From assembly GCA_037133215.1 (NCBI GenBank), contig JBAXOM010000003.1, positions 1-41,479 of the forward strand: DNA of 41,479 nt. The letters are read 5' to 3'. Each line of letters opens with the position of its first letter. Position 1 is the first letter of the stretch. The position numbers were made by a program, and so were the translations under genes. This DNA is from F1-60-MAGs149 sp037133215. GTDB lineage: Bacteria; Actinomycetota; Thermoleophilia; Gaiellales; F1-60-MAGs149. Shown piece by piece: positions 1 through 7,889 of this stretch. Under the pieces are notes generated by a model. That model was not told where the DNA came from, searched no databases, and worked only from the letters and a program-made list of their open reading frames with translations.

Positions 1-800
1 AGAGGCGTCGCCTCGCTGAACTGGCGCGCCTGCACCAGTCCGTTCTGTCCCGTCGTCGCATCAAGCACCAAGAGAGTCTCGTGCGGAGCGCCCTCCATGC
101 GGCCGGCGATGACGCGGCGAATCTTCGCGAGCTCGTCCATCAGGCCAATCTGCGTCTGCAGACGTCCGGCCGTATCGACCAGCACAACGTCGCGGCCACG
201 CGCCACCGCCGCCTCCATGCCGTCGTAGGCCACCGCGGCGGGATCCTGACCGTGCGACGAACCGACGAAGTCGGCGCCCGCGCGGTTCGCCCACGCCTCG
301 AGCTGCTCGTCGGCAGCCGCGCGGAACGTGTCTGCCGCCGCCACGACGACAGACTTATCGACGCGACGAAGGTGCTCGGCGAGTTTGCCGACAGTCGTCG
401 TCTTACCCGTGCCGTTGACGCCTACCATCAGGATCACCGTCGGCGTGTGCGAGATATCGATGCGCGCCTCTGCGCCCGACAGGAGATCGGCGATCTCCTC
501 GGCCAAGGCAGGCGCGAGGTCTTCGCCGGGAGTCATGCCACCCGCGGCGGCACGCCGCTCGAGACGACCAATGATCTCGACGGTGGCCGGAACGCCACAG
601 TCAGCTAGGAGCAGAGCCTCTTCGAGTCGTTCCCACGCCTCGGCGTCATCAGGGTCGAAGGCAATGGCCTGGATCTGTCCCGTCAGCGCCTTACTGGACT
701 TAGCGAGCCCGTCGACGAGTCGGCGGAAGAACCCCCCACCCTCCTCCGTTGCCTCGACCTCCGGCTCGGCGAACTGGACGTCGCCAAGGCCCGAGAACAT
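1..800 (-). CDS. ftsY: Signal recognition particle receptor FtsY (C-terminus beyond window)
   Basis: FtsY is the membrane-associated SRP receptor GTPase that docks ribosome-SRP complexes at the Sec translocon. The visible 266 residues hold a short acidic N-terminus, the helical N domain and most of the G domain: a P-loop GVNGTGKTTT, the DTFRAAA motif, the DTAGR motif and the TTGQNG motif. The TKLDG motif and the last helices lie past position 1. The ATG at 800 is chosen; an in-frame GTG at 818 would add six residues, and neither has a convincing ribosome binding site. It follows smc by 22 nt and is probably co-transcribed with rnc-smc. Confidence 0.95.
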   Translation of the reverse strand, partial: MFSGLGDVQFAEPEVEATEEGGGFFRRLVDGLAKSSKALTGQIQAIAFDPDDAEAWERLEEALLLADCGVPATVEIIGRLERRAAAGGMTPGEDLAPALAEEIADLLSGAEARIDISHTPTVILMVGVNGTGKTTTVGKLAEHLRRVDKSVVVAAADTFRAAADEQLEAWANRAGADFVGSSHGQDPAAVAYDGMEAAVARGRDVVLVDTAGRLQTQIGLMDELAKIRRVIAGRMEGAPHETLLVLDATTGQNGLVQARQFSEATP

Positions 801-822
801 CAGGTGCGGGTCGGCCACGGTG

Positions 823-3800
823 TTACGAACCGCTCGGCGACGGGGCAGCGCTGAGCGTGCCCGTGGGGCCATCGCTCTGACGCGGCAACCGACGCGAGAT
901 CACCTGCGAGACGCCGTTGCCCGGCATCGAGACGCCATACAGCGCGTCAGCAGATTCCATCGTGCCGGCCTGGTGCGTGATGACGACGAACTGCGCGCGG
1001 TCGCGGAAGCGCTCAACGAGTTCGAGGAAGCGATCGATGTTGACCTCGTCAAGCGCAGCGTCGACCTCGTCGAGGACATAGAAGGGGCTCGGTCGGGCAA
1101 GCATCAGGGCGAACGTAAAGCCAAGTGCGGCCATCGACTTCTCGCCGCCCGAGAGCACCGACAGCGAGCGAATCTTCTTGCCGGCGGGCTGGACCTCCAA
1201 CTCGACACCTGGTTCTGGTACCTCGACGACGGCGTCGATATCCTCGCCCTCGGGCTCGGCCTCCACGCCCGGCTCGTCCTCAGTAGCCTCAGCCGGATCA
1301 AGTTCGACCAGCTCGGCAGGCTCAACCAGGCGAAGGCGACCGCTGCCACCCGGGAAGAGGGTGCCGATCACCTCGGCGAAGCCTGCCTCAACCGTCGAAT
1401 ACGTCGACTCAAAGCGATTGCGAATCTCCGTGCCAAGTTCGCGTACCAACTTGCGCAGTTCTCCGACAGACGTCTCGAGGTCGGTGATCTGCTCACCGAT
1501 ATCGTCGGCCTCGGCCTTGGCCTCCTCGTACGCCTCCTTGGCGAGCGGGTTGACCGCGCCGAGTTGGACGATCCGACGCTCAAGTCGTTCGACCTTGCCT
1601 TCGCGCACTGTCCGCTCGTCCTCGGGGTACGGCTCGGTCATATCGACGAGTTCACCGCTCTCCTCGCCGCGCTCCTCGCCAAGGGTCTGACGGCGATGGG
1701 CGAGCTCCTGCAGGCGTTCCTCGCAGCGCTCGAGCTCGACACCGAGCGCAGCCACACGGCCGGCACCGTCGCGTCGCGCGGAGCCAAGCCGCGCATCCTC
1801 TTCGGCACAGGCTCGTAGTTCTGTGCCGAGCTCGGCGACGCGCGACTCGCCGGCCTGCGTCTGTGCGCGGGCCGGCTCTCGGAAACGCTCGGCGGTGACC
1901 AGCGCTGCGCGGATCGTTTCGAGAATCGTCGGTAGTTGCTTGGTGACCGCAGCGAGCCGATCTGCACCATTCTGAGCCGCCTCGGCTTGGCGTTCTTGCT
2001 CGACGGCGAGTGCACGGAGACGGGCGCCTTCGACGCGAGCCCGTTCGGCACGCTCCTCGGATGCGGCCCGACGTCCACGTCGATCCGCAACGTCGTTTTG
2101 CAGCGAGACACGGACGGCCTCGGCAGCCTCATGCTCGACGGTGCGCTCGGCGACCCGCTCCCGCAAGGCGACGAGCCCCGACTCGAGTGCCGTAAATTCG
2201 ATCTGCGCTGCGGCGGCACGAGCCTCGCTCTGCTCGGCCTCGTCGCTCGCAGTGCGCAGACGCTCGCCCGTGGCCTCGTCCTGCCGCGCAAGCCGATCGG
2301 CCTCACGCGTTGCCTCTGCCAATTCCCGCTCGAGTCGCAACTGCGCGTCGCGCGCCTCGGCAACAGCACTGCGGGCATTCGTTTCGGCCTGCTCGACCGT
2401 CGTGCGAACTTCGGTTGCGTTGATCAGGCTCGACGCGGCAGCATCGCGTCCACTCGCATCGTCGCGCACCTGTTGTTCGACACCAGCAAGATCGCGCTTG
2501 CGTTCCAACGCGCGACCAGCCGCATCGCCAGCACGGAACGCAATACCGCGATCAGCATCAAAGCCACGACCATCGGCGAGGACACCGATACCGCGCTTGA
2601 CGGCGAGCAAATCGGCGGGGCGATCGATCAACAGCACGCCGTCAAGCAGGCCCGCCGGAATATCGCCGATCAACTCGACACGAGAACTGAGCGGCACGCC
2701 GGGCCCCTCGGCCTGACGGGTGGGCAGGCGGTCGAGGCACAGCAGTGCAGCGCCTTCGAGCGCATCGTCGGCCAGCAGGTCGACGGCATCGCTCGCGACG
2801 CGAGCAACGGCCTCGGTGGCTCGCCACGAGAGCACGGCCGCGACAGCGCGTTCGACCCCAGACTCGGGCCGGATCTGATCGGCGACCAACGAGACGCCAC
2901 GGTCGCGCAGGCGCACGAGCGCACCGTCTAGACCGTCTCCGCGCGCAACGGACTGCCTCAACTCGTTGAGGCGCGCATCGGACGACTGCGCCCTGGCGTC
3001 GGCGGCAGCAGCATCGCCACGAACCTGGGCCTCCTGCGTGCGGGCGAGGTCAGCTGCGCTGCGGGCCTCTTGCTCGAGTCGCTCGGCCTCGGCCAGCGCC
3101 TCACGGGCACTGACGACGTTGGCCTCGATGACCTCAAGTGCGATCTGCGCTTCGCGGCGGGCGGTTTCGCGATCGCCGATGCCTTCGGTCAATTCTGCGC
3201 GACGAAGGGTGGCGGCTGCGGCTCGCTCGCGATTCTCCGTGGCTTCTGCCTGAGCGCGCGCGAGGCGCCCCTCGTGTTCTGCCTCGGCACGCCGAGCCTC
3301 AAGCACGGACGAGAGCGCTACCTCCGAGGCCTGCGTAGCAGCAGCGAAGCGATCTTCGACGCCGGTGTCGTCTGGATCGGCAGCGAGCTCGGAACGCTCG
3401 CGCTCTGCGTCTACCTCGACCGACGCGGCAGCCGATGCCGTCGTTGCGGCCTCATCGATCAATCGACCGGCGCGGATGCGGAGGCGCTCGACATCGTGGG
3501 CAAACTCCTCGCCGCGTTCCTCGAGTTGCGCCGTGCGGTCCGTCAGGCGTTCGACACCAGCATCGAGGCGTTGCACAAGGCGCGAAGCTGCCTCCTGCTC
3601 ACTGACGAGGGCGCCCAGCGCAGCCTCGGCGGCCTCGCGCCGCGCGATGATCGCCGCGGCATCGGTATCGAGCTTTTCCTGAGCAGCCTTGGCTTCGCGG
3701 GCGTCGTTCTGTCGCGCCTGACGATCGCGCCGCGCCTCGGCAATGGCCGACAGCACGAGTTCCAGCCGGAGCTCGAGCAGTTCGGCAGCGAGCAGCGCAG

Positions 3801-4443
3801 CGCGTTCCGCCGCGGAGGCCTGGAGTGCGAGCGGGCGCAACCGGCCCTGAATCTCGGCCTGACGCGTACGCGCCTCGACGAGGTGCCGCTCGACGCGATT
3901 GAGTTTCTGCTGAGCGCGAATGCGGCGACGCTTGTACTTGCCAAGCCCGGCCACTTCTTCGATCAGACCGCGTCGGGCGGTGGGACTGGCCAGCAGCACC
4001 TGATCAACTTGGTTCTGTCCAATGATCGCGTGACTGTCGCGCCCAAGGCCGACATCGGCCAAGACCTCATGAACATCGAGCCGCCGTACCGGTACGCGAT
4101 TGAGCAGGTAGGCGCTCTCTCCATCGCGACTCAGGCGACGCAGCACGGAGAGCTCGGGTCGACCGCCCGGGGCGACACCACCCTCGTCCTCAAGCACGAT
4201 CTCAACCTCGGCGAGACCGGCAGCGGCACGACTCTCGGAGCCACTAAAGAGCACGTCCATGCCCGTCGTGACGCGCACCTCAGATGGTGCCGACGATGCC
4301 ATCGCCCAGCGGAGCGCCTCGGCAATGTTCGACTTGCCGGAGCCGTTGGGACCGACGATGACGCCAACACCCTTATCGAAATGAAGCTCCGTCTCGTCGG
4401 CGAAACTCTTAAACCCCTTGATGCGAATACGGGTGAGCCTCAT
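823..4443 (-). CDS. smc: Chromosome segregation protein SMC
   Basis: SMC is the condensin ATPase that organises and segregates chromosomes with ScpA/ScpB. This full-length 1206-residue protein has Walker A (GPNGSGKS, residues 31-38), a Q-loop region, two long Arg/Glu/Ala-rich coiled coils around a hinge (about 510-650), the ABC signature LSGGEKS (1097-1103) and Walker B FYVLDEVD (1121-1128). An acidic segment at about 1048-1075 is inserted just before the signature and is not usual for the family. A Pro/Ser-rich tail of about 20 residues ends the protein. Its ATG overlaps the rnc stop in an ATGA, which implies coupled translation. Confidence 0.97.
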   Translation of the reverse strand: MRLTRIRIKGFKSFADETELHFDKGVGVIVGPNGSGKSNIAEALRWAMASSAPSEVRVTTGMDVLFSGSESRAAAGLAEVEIVLEDEGGVAPGGRPELSVLRRLSRDGESAYLLNRVPVRRLDVHEVLADVGLGRDSHAIIGQNQVDQVLLASPTARRGLIEEVAGLGKYKRRRIRAQQKLNRVERHLVEARTRQAEIQGRLRPLALQASAAERAALLAAELLELRLELVLSAIAEARRDRQARQNDAREAKAAQEKLDTDAAAIIARREAAEAALGALVSEQEAASRLVQRLDAGVERLTDRTAQLEERGEEFAHDVERLRIRAGRLIDEAATTASAAASVEVDAERERSELAADPDDTGVEDRFAAATQASEVALSSVLEARRAEAEHEGRLARAQAEATENRERAAAATLRRAELTEGIGDRETARREAQIALEVIEANVVSAREALAEAERLEQEARSAADLARTQEAQVRGDAAAADARAQSSDARLNELRQSVARGDGLDGALVRLRDRGVSLVADQIRPESGVERAVAAVLSWRATEAVARVASDAVDLLADDALEGAALLCLDRLPTRQAEGPGVPLSSRVELIGDIPAGLLDGVLLIDRPADLLAVKRGIGVLADGRGFDADRGIAFRAGDAAGRALERKRDLAGVEQQVRDDASGRDAAASSLINATEVRTTVEQAETNARSAVAEARDAQLRLERELAEATREADRLARQDEATGERLRTASDEAEQSEARAAAAQIEFTALESGLVALRERVAERTVEHEAAEAVRVSLQNDVADRRGRRAASEERAERARVEGARLRALAVEQERQAEAAQNGADRLAAVTKQLPTILETIRAALVTAERFREPARAQTQAGESRVAELGTELRACAEEDARLGSARRDGAGRVAALGVELERCEERLQELAHRRQTLGEERGEESGELVDMTEPYPEDERTVREGKVERLERRIVQLGAVNPLAKEAYEEAKAEADDIGEQITDLETSVGELRKLVRELGTEIRNRFESTYSTVEAGFAEVIGTLFPGGSGRLRLVEPAELVELDPAEATEDEPGVEAEPEGEDIDAVVEVPEPGVELEVQPAGKKIRSLSVLSGGEKSMAALGFTFALMLARPSPFYVLDEVDAALDEVNIDRFLELVERFRDRAQFVVITHQAGTMESADALYGVSMPGNGVSQVISRRLPRQSDGPTGTLSAAPSPSGS

Positions 4444-5153
4444 CCAATATCACCAGCATCGATGGTAGCCAGCGCGCGTCGCGCAGCGGCCTGTTCAGCG
4501 GCTCGACGAGACACACCCTCACCCTCGCCGAGGACATCGCCGTCGATGATGACGACGACGGAAAAATGCCGTGCGTGCGCTGGTCCGGTTGCCTCCACCA
4601 CTTCGTACGCTACACGGCGGCCCTGACGCTGCAGGATCTCTTGGAGTGCCGTCTTGGGGTCAATTCGGGGGTCCAGAGCACGGTCGACGAGTGGCGCGAA
4701 GGCCGTCACGGCCGCCTCACGCGCGACCTCCCAACCAGCTTCGAGGAAGATTGCACCGAGCGCGGACTCGGCCAAGTCGGCGAGCACCGAGCGATTGAAG
4801 GACAGCTGCTTCGCCGTCTCTGCGTACTTCTCTCCGAGCGCACTCTCGCGCATGCGACCGCCGAGATCCTCGTTACGCGCCACGATCGAGCAAAAGCGCG
4901 AGGAGCGAACCTGGTTCTTGATCCGCGACAGCTCACCTTGTGTGGACTCAGGAAACCGTTCCAAGAGGTATGCGCCGAGCGCAAGGTCGAGCACAGCATC
5001 GCCGAGGAACTCGTACCGTTCGTACGAGTCGCCGGGCGATGCTGCCCAGCTCGAATGCGTCAGCGCGCGGAGACGCGTCGTCGACGCGAGCGCGTCGAGT
5101 CGCGTCCCAATCGGGCCTGTGGGCTCAGTCAGCGCGGGCGACGATGAAGTCAA
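4440..5153 (-). CDS. rnc: Ribonuclease III
   Basis: RNase III is the dsRNA-specific endonuclease that processes rRNA precursors. The signature ERYEFLGDAVLDLAL carries the first catalytic Glu/Asp pair, and a second acidic cluster lies in LADLAESALGAIFLEAG. A dsRNA-binding domain (DPKTALQEILQRQG onward) fills the C-terminal third. Length 237 residues is normal. The only upstream start that keeps the N-terminus is TTG at 5153, which overlaps acpP by 29 nt and has no clear ribosome binding site; no ATG or GTG is available before the catalytic motif. It overlaps smc downstream by 4 nt. Confidence 0.93.
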   Translation of the reverse strand: MTSSSPALTEPTGPIGTRLDALASTTRLRALTHSSWAASPGDSYERYEFLGDAVLDLALGAYLLERFPESTQGELSRIKNQVRSSRFCSIVARNEDLGGRMRESALGEKYAETAKQLSFNRSVLADLAESALGAIFLEAGWEVAREAAVTAFAPLVDRALDPRIDPKTALQEILQRQGRRVAYEVVEATGPAHARHFSVVVIIDGDVLGEGEGVSRRAAEQAAARRALATIDAGDIG

Positions 5154-5370
5154 CGGCGTCGCCGACAGTACCGATCGACTGAGCCTCTTCGTCGGAGATC
5201 TTGACGCCGAAGCCCTCTTCGAGGTCCATGATCAACTCGACGAGGTCGAGCGAGTCAGCCTGAAGGTCGTCGCGCATGTGCGCCGCCTCGTTGATGTCAG
5301 CCGGATCAACGTCAAGACGCTCGACGAGGATCTCCTGTACTTTCGCCAAAACTTCTGCTCGCTCAGCCAC
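5125..5370 (-). CDS. acpP: Acyl carrier protein
   Basis: The acyl carrier protein carries growing fatty acyl chains on a 4'-phosphopantetheine arm. At 81 residues it has the four-helix size and the modification motif ADSLDLVELI, where the Ser of DSL takes the prosthetic group. The start is GTG at 5370, preceded 7-8 nt upstream by an AAGGTGG ribosome binding site. It opens the run acpP-rnc-smc-ftsY and its 3' end overlaps rnc. CoaD, the maker of the CoA arm donor, lies 1.4 kb upstream on the same strand. Confidence 0.95.
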   Translation of the reverse strand: MAERAEVLAKVQEILVERLDVDPADINEAAHMRDDLQADSLDLVELIMDLEEGFGVKISDEEAQSIGTVGDAVDFIVARAD

Positions 5371-5537
5371 TGTGTTCCACCTTTGTAGTACTCACGTAAA
5401 CGCTGCCGACATTAGCAGGCGCGGTAACGGCTGCATGGCACGTCGGTACCGTCGAACGAGCCCTGCGTCACCTGAAGGACATCAAGCGTGCTCGGCTGTC
5501 ACCCCGCGCAGCGAACGCATTCGAGACGCGCAGTGCG
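5371..5537 (-). promoter_or_regulatory. Non-coding gap upstream of acpP
   Basis: This 167-nt gap between rpmF and acpP has no open frame longer than about 14 codons. It probably holds the acpP promoter: a TAATGT box lies at 5409-5414 on the minus strand, about 40 nt before the GTG, but no clear -35 hexamer accompanies it. A palindromic CGGTACCG is present. plsX and fabH, often found between rpmF and acpP in other bacteria, are not here. Confidence 0.35.
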
Positions 5538-5726
5538 TTAGCCGACAGGGGCGTCGGTCGTGATGTAGCGCCGACCGCGGTACGTTCCGCAGCTCGGGCA
5601 CACACGATGGGGCAGTTTCGGAGCGGAACAAACCGTGCACGTGGCCACGACGGGAATCGCGATCTTGTGCGTGGCACGACGCTTATCGCGGCGGGCTTTG
5701 GACGTTTTCCGTTTGGGGACTGCCAT
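5538..5726 (-). CDS. rpmF: 50S ribosomal protein bL32
   Basis: bL32 is a small protein of the large ribosomal subunit. The start MAVPKRKTSKARRDKRRATH is the typical L32 N-terminus, so ATG at 5726 is chosen over a longer frame. A zinc-ribbon of the form CxxC-x9-CxxC (CTVC and CPSC) follows, and the length is 62 residues. It lies 42 nt after the DUF177 gene, the widespread pairing in which the DUF177 (YceD) protein precedes rpmF. Confidence 0.97.
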   Translation of the reverse strand: MAVPKRKTSKARRDKRRATHKIAIPVVATCTVCSAPKLPHRVCPSCGTYRGRRYITTDAPVG

Positions 5727-5768
5727 AACGCTGCGCAGCGTAGCGAACGCCTGCGCGGCGCGTCGCAA

Positions 5769-6287
5769 CTACCCCTCGGAGTCGTCCTTGAGGAGCCCGC
5801 GGAGCGCACCCCAACGATCGTCGCCTTCGGCTGGGACACACGCGCAGACCTCGTGATTGAGGTTTGTACCGCAGCTCGGACAGAGACCGGCGCAATCCTT
5901 GCGACAGAGAATCTTGTGCGGCAACGTCAGAACGATCGCGTCGGCTGCCCACGTCGCAACATCAAGATCGTCACCCTCGAGGTAGTCGCAGACCTCTTCG
6001 GCCTCCGCGCCCTTCTCTGGATGATCAGCCTGATATTCGCGCGCATCGATCGAGACGGGTACTGCAGCCTCCTCAAGACAGCGGTGACATGGCCCCAGAA
6101 TCGTGCTCGAGAGGCGCATCCGCATCAGGAGTCCAGAGATCAGGCGCGTGATGTCGACGCGCGCCACCGCAGGAGCTGCTGGACCTGAGTACGTGACGCC
6201 ACCGATGATGATGTTGGGCAGCGCAACGGGCACGTCCAGCGACCGTTCGATGCCCGCCTCGAGCCGTAGCTGTGCAATATCAATCAT
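5769..6287 (-). CDS. yceD: DUF177 (YceD-family) protein
   Basis: This 172-residue protein belongs to the DUF177/YceD family, whose members sit next to rpmF and are linked to 23S rRNA or large-subunit maturation. It shows the family's cysteine motifs: CHRCLE near residue 70 and a C-terminal cluster LCRKDCAGLCPSCGTNL that probably binds zinc. The start is ATG at 6287, with a weak GGCGG upstream. It lies between sepIVA and rpmF, matching the actinobacterial rnc neighbourhood. The precise molecular role is not settled. Confidence 0.9.
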   Translation of the reverse strand: MIDIAQLRLEAGIERSLDVPVALPNIIIGGVTYSGPAAPAVARVDITRLISGLLMRMRLSSTILGPCHRCLEEAAVPVSIDAREYQADHPEKGAEAEEVCDYLEGDDLDVATWAADAIVLTLPHKILCRKDCAGLCPSCGTNLNHEVCACVPAEGDDRWGALRGLLKDDSEG

Positions 6288-6308
6288 GCGAGCCGCCGTT
6301 CGCGACGA

Positions 6309-6803
6309 CTACGTCGTGATTTCGGTGAACTGCGCCGAGCCACCCTCGGTGCGCTCCGGCGATGCGCTCGCCAGCTGGCCGCGGCCACGCTGAACTGCAC
6401 CAAGGAACTTGCCGAGGTTCGTCTCGAGCGTGCCAAGGATCTCGTCGGCGTAGTCCTCTGCGCCGAGTCGGATCTCGCGCTCGCGATTGCGGGCGTTCTC
6501 AAGGATCTCCTGCGCCTGGCGCTCGGCCAACCGCACGACCTCTTGCTGCGACGCTTCGCGCTGCGCAATCTCGCGGGCCTCAACGACGATCCGCTCGGCT
6601 TCGCGCTTGGCCTCGCCAAGCATCTCCTGACGCTCCTTGACGATCCAACGTGCCTGCTTGATCTCGTCAGGAATCGTCGCGCGCATCTGGTCAAGGATCT
6701 CCCAGATTTCTTCGCGATCGATGCGGACCTGATCGGTCAGCGGCACCGCTTTGGCGTTGTGGACAAGCTCGTCGAGCTTGTCAATGAGGACGAGGACATC
6801 CAT
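6309..6803 (-). CDS. sepIVA: SepIVA-like DivIVA-domain septation protein
   Basis: This 164-residue protein has the layout of mycobacterial SepIVA (Rv2927c): a short N-terminal segment (MDVLVLIDKLDELVHNAK) followed by a long heptad-rich Glu/Arg/Ala coiled coil (about 45-140) and a polar tail. SepIVA acts in septum formation. The start at ATG 6803 has a strong AAGGAG 6 nt upstream; a longer frame into coaD is an artefact. The position between coaD and DUF177-rnc-smc matches the Mycobacterium order in part. The alternative label 'ATP synthase subunit B-like' reflects only the coiled coil. Confidence 0.8.
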   Translation of the reverse strand: MDVLVLIDKLDELVHNAKAVPLTDQVRIDREEIWEILDQMRATIPDEIKQARWIVKERQEMLGEAKREAERIVVEAREIAQREASQQEVVRLAERQAQEILENARNREREIRLGAEDYADEILGTLETNLGKFLGAVQRGRGQLASASPERTEGGSAQFTEITT

Positions 6804-6813
6804 GAGGTCTCCT

Positions 6814-7311
6814 TCACAGGGTTCGCGAAGACGGATGGTCGTCGAACCAGCGGACGACACAGGGAGGGACAAGGTTTTCGACAGAGCCGCCGAACGCAGC
6901 GATTTCGCGGACGCCACTCGACGACACGAACATGTAGCGGCCAGATGCCGCGAGATAGACCGACTCGATATCAGGAGCGAGGTGTTTGTTGAGTTGCTGC
7001 ATCTGGAATTCCCACTCAAAGTCGGAGACCGCACGCAGTCCCTTGACGAGTGCCGTTGCGCCTGAGCGCTTGGCAAACTCTACAACGAGGTCTGAGAACG
7101 TCTCGACTGTCACATTCGGCACATCTGCCAGAGATTCTTGCAGGAGGGCCACCCGGTCATCGGCAGGAATCAGCGGTTCCTTGTGTTTCGGGCGGCGCAC
7201 GACTCCGACGACGACGTGGTCAAAGAGGTCAGCGGAGCGCTGAATAATGTCGATATGGCCGAGCGTGACCGGGTCATAACTGCCCGGACAAATTGCGACG
7301 CGCTTCGTCAT
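6814..7311 (-). CDS. coaD: Phosphopantetheine adenylyltransferase
   Basis: CoaD converts 4'-phosphopantetheine and ATP to dephospho-CoA, the penultimate step of CoA synthesis. The nucleotidyltransferase motif PGSYDPVTLGH lies at residues 9-19, KGLRAVSDFEWEFQM in the middle, and the second ATP-binding motif appears as VSSSGVRE. Length 165 residues is typical. Its ATG overlaps the rsmD stop as ATGA. Its own 3' end contains the ribosome binding site of sepIVA. Confidence 0.97.
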   Translation of the reverse strand: MTKRVAICPGSYDPVTLGHIDIIQRSADLFDHVVVGVVRRPKHKEPLIPADDRVALLQESLADVPNVTVETFSDLVVEFAKRSGATALVKGLRAVSDFEWEFQMQQLNKHLAPDIESVYLAASGRYMFVSSSGVREIAAFGGSVENLVPPCVVRWFDDHPSSRTL

Positions 7312-7862
7312 ACGGTCTCCATACGTTGCAGAATGACGATTTCGGCGGCTGCAATGCGGCGGTTGTAGCGCTCGACGAGGCCTGGAATGGGTACGGCGGC
7401 GCCCGCAGCCGTCTCGAAGACAATCGAGCCATCCGGACTCAGCACCTGCGGGAGTAGCGTTGTGAGCATCGCAGCCAAGTCTGGCACCGCCTCATAGGGC
7501 GGGTCAACCAGCACGAGGTCGAACTGCTCGCCCACGTCTGCCAGACGTTGCAGGACGGTGATCGCATTGCCCCGCTCGATGCGTGCCTGTGCGGATTCGC
7601 CGAGCACCTCAACGTTGGTGCGAATCGCTTCCAAGGCAGCCGCATTGCGTTCGACGAAGAGGCACGAGGCAGCACCACGCGAGAGCGCCTCCAGACCTAA
7701 CGCGCCCGAACCGGCAAAGAGGTCGAGCACGCGCGCATCAACGACGTCGGCACCGAGCGACGCAAAGATCGCCTCGCGGGCGCGATCGGACGTCGGGCGA
7801 ACGCCCTTGCCTGGCGGCGTAACGAGACGCCGCGATCGATGCTGCCCAGCCACGATGCGCAC
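7308..7862 (-). CDS. rsmD: 16S rRNA (guanine966-N2)-methyltransferase RsmD
   Basis: RsmD methylates N2 of G966 in 16S rRNA using S-adenosylmethionine. The protein shows the family N-terminus MRIVAGQHRSRRL, the SAM-binding motif LDLFAGSGALGLEALSRG and the catalytic DPPY tetrad. The start is GTG at 7862. It lies 27 nt after recG and overlaps coaD by 4 nt, in the conserved recG-rsmD-coaD order. Confidence 0.96.
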   Translation of the reverse strand: MRIVAGQHRSRRLVTPPGKGVRPTSDRAREAIFASLGADVVDARVLDLFAGSGALGLEALSRGAASCLFVERNAAALEAIRTNVEVLGESAQARIERGNAITVLQRLADVGEQFDLVLVDPPYEAVPDLAAMLTTLLPQVLSPDGSIVFETAAGAAVPIPGLVERYNRRIAAAEIVILQRMETV

Positions 7863-7889
7863 ACCGAGAGCCTACCGCGCGACGGGCGT

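Noticed and set aside
328..1818. Long plus-strand open frames opposite smc and recG (also 3070-4626 and 8130-10178)
   Set aside because: They mirror real minus-strand genes, have Arg/Ala/Ser-rich shadow composition, no motifs and no suitable starts.
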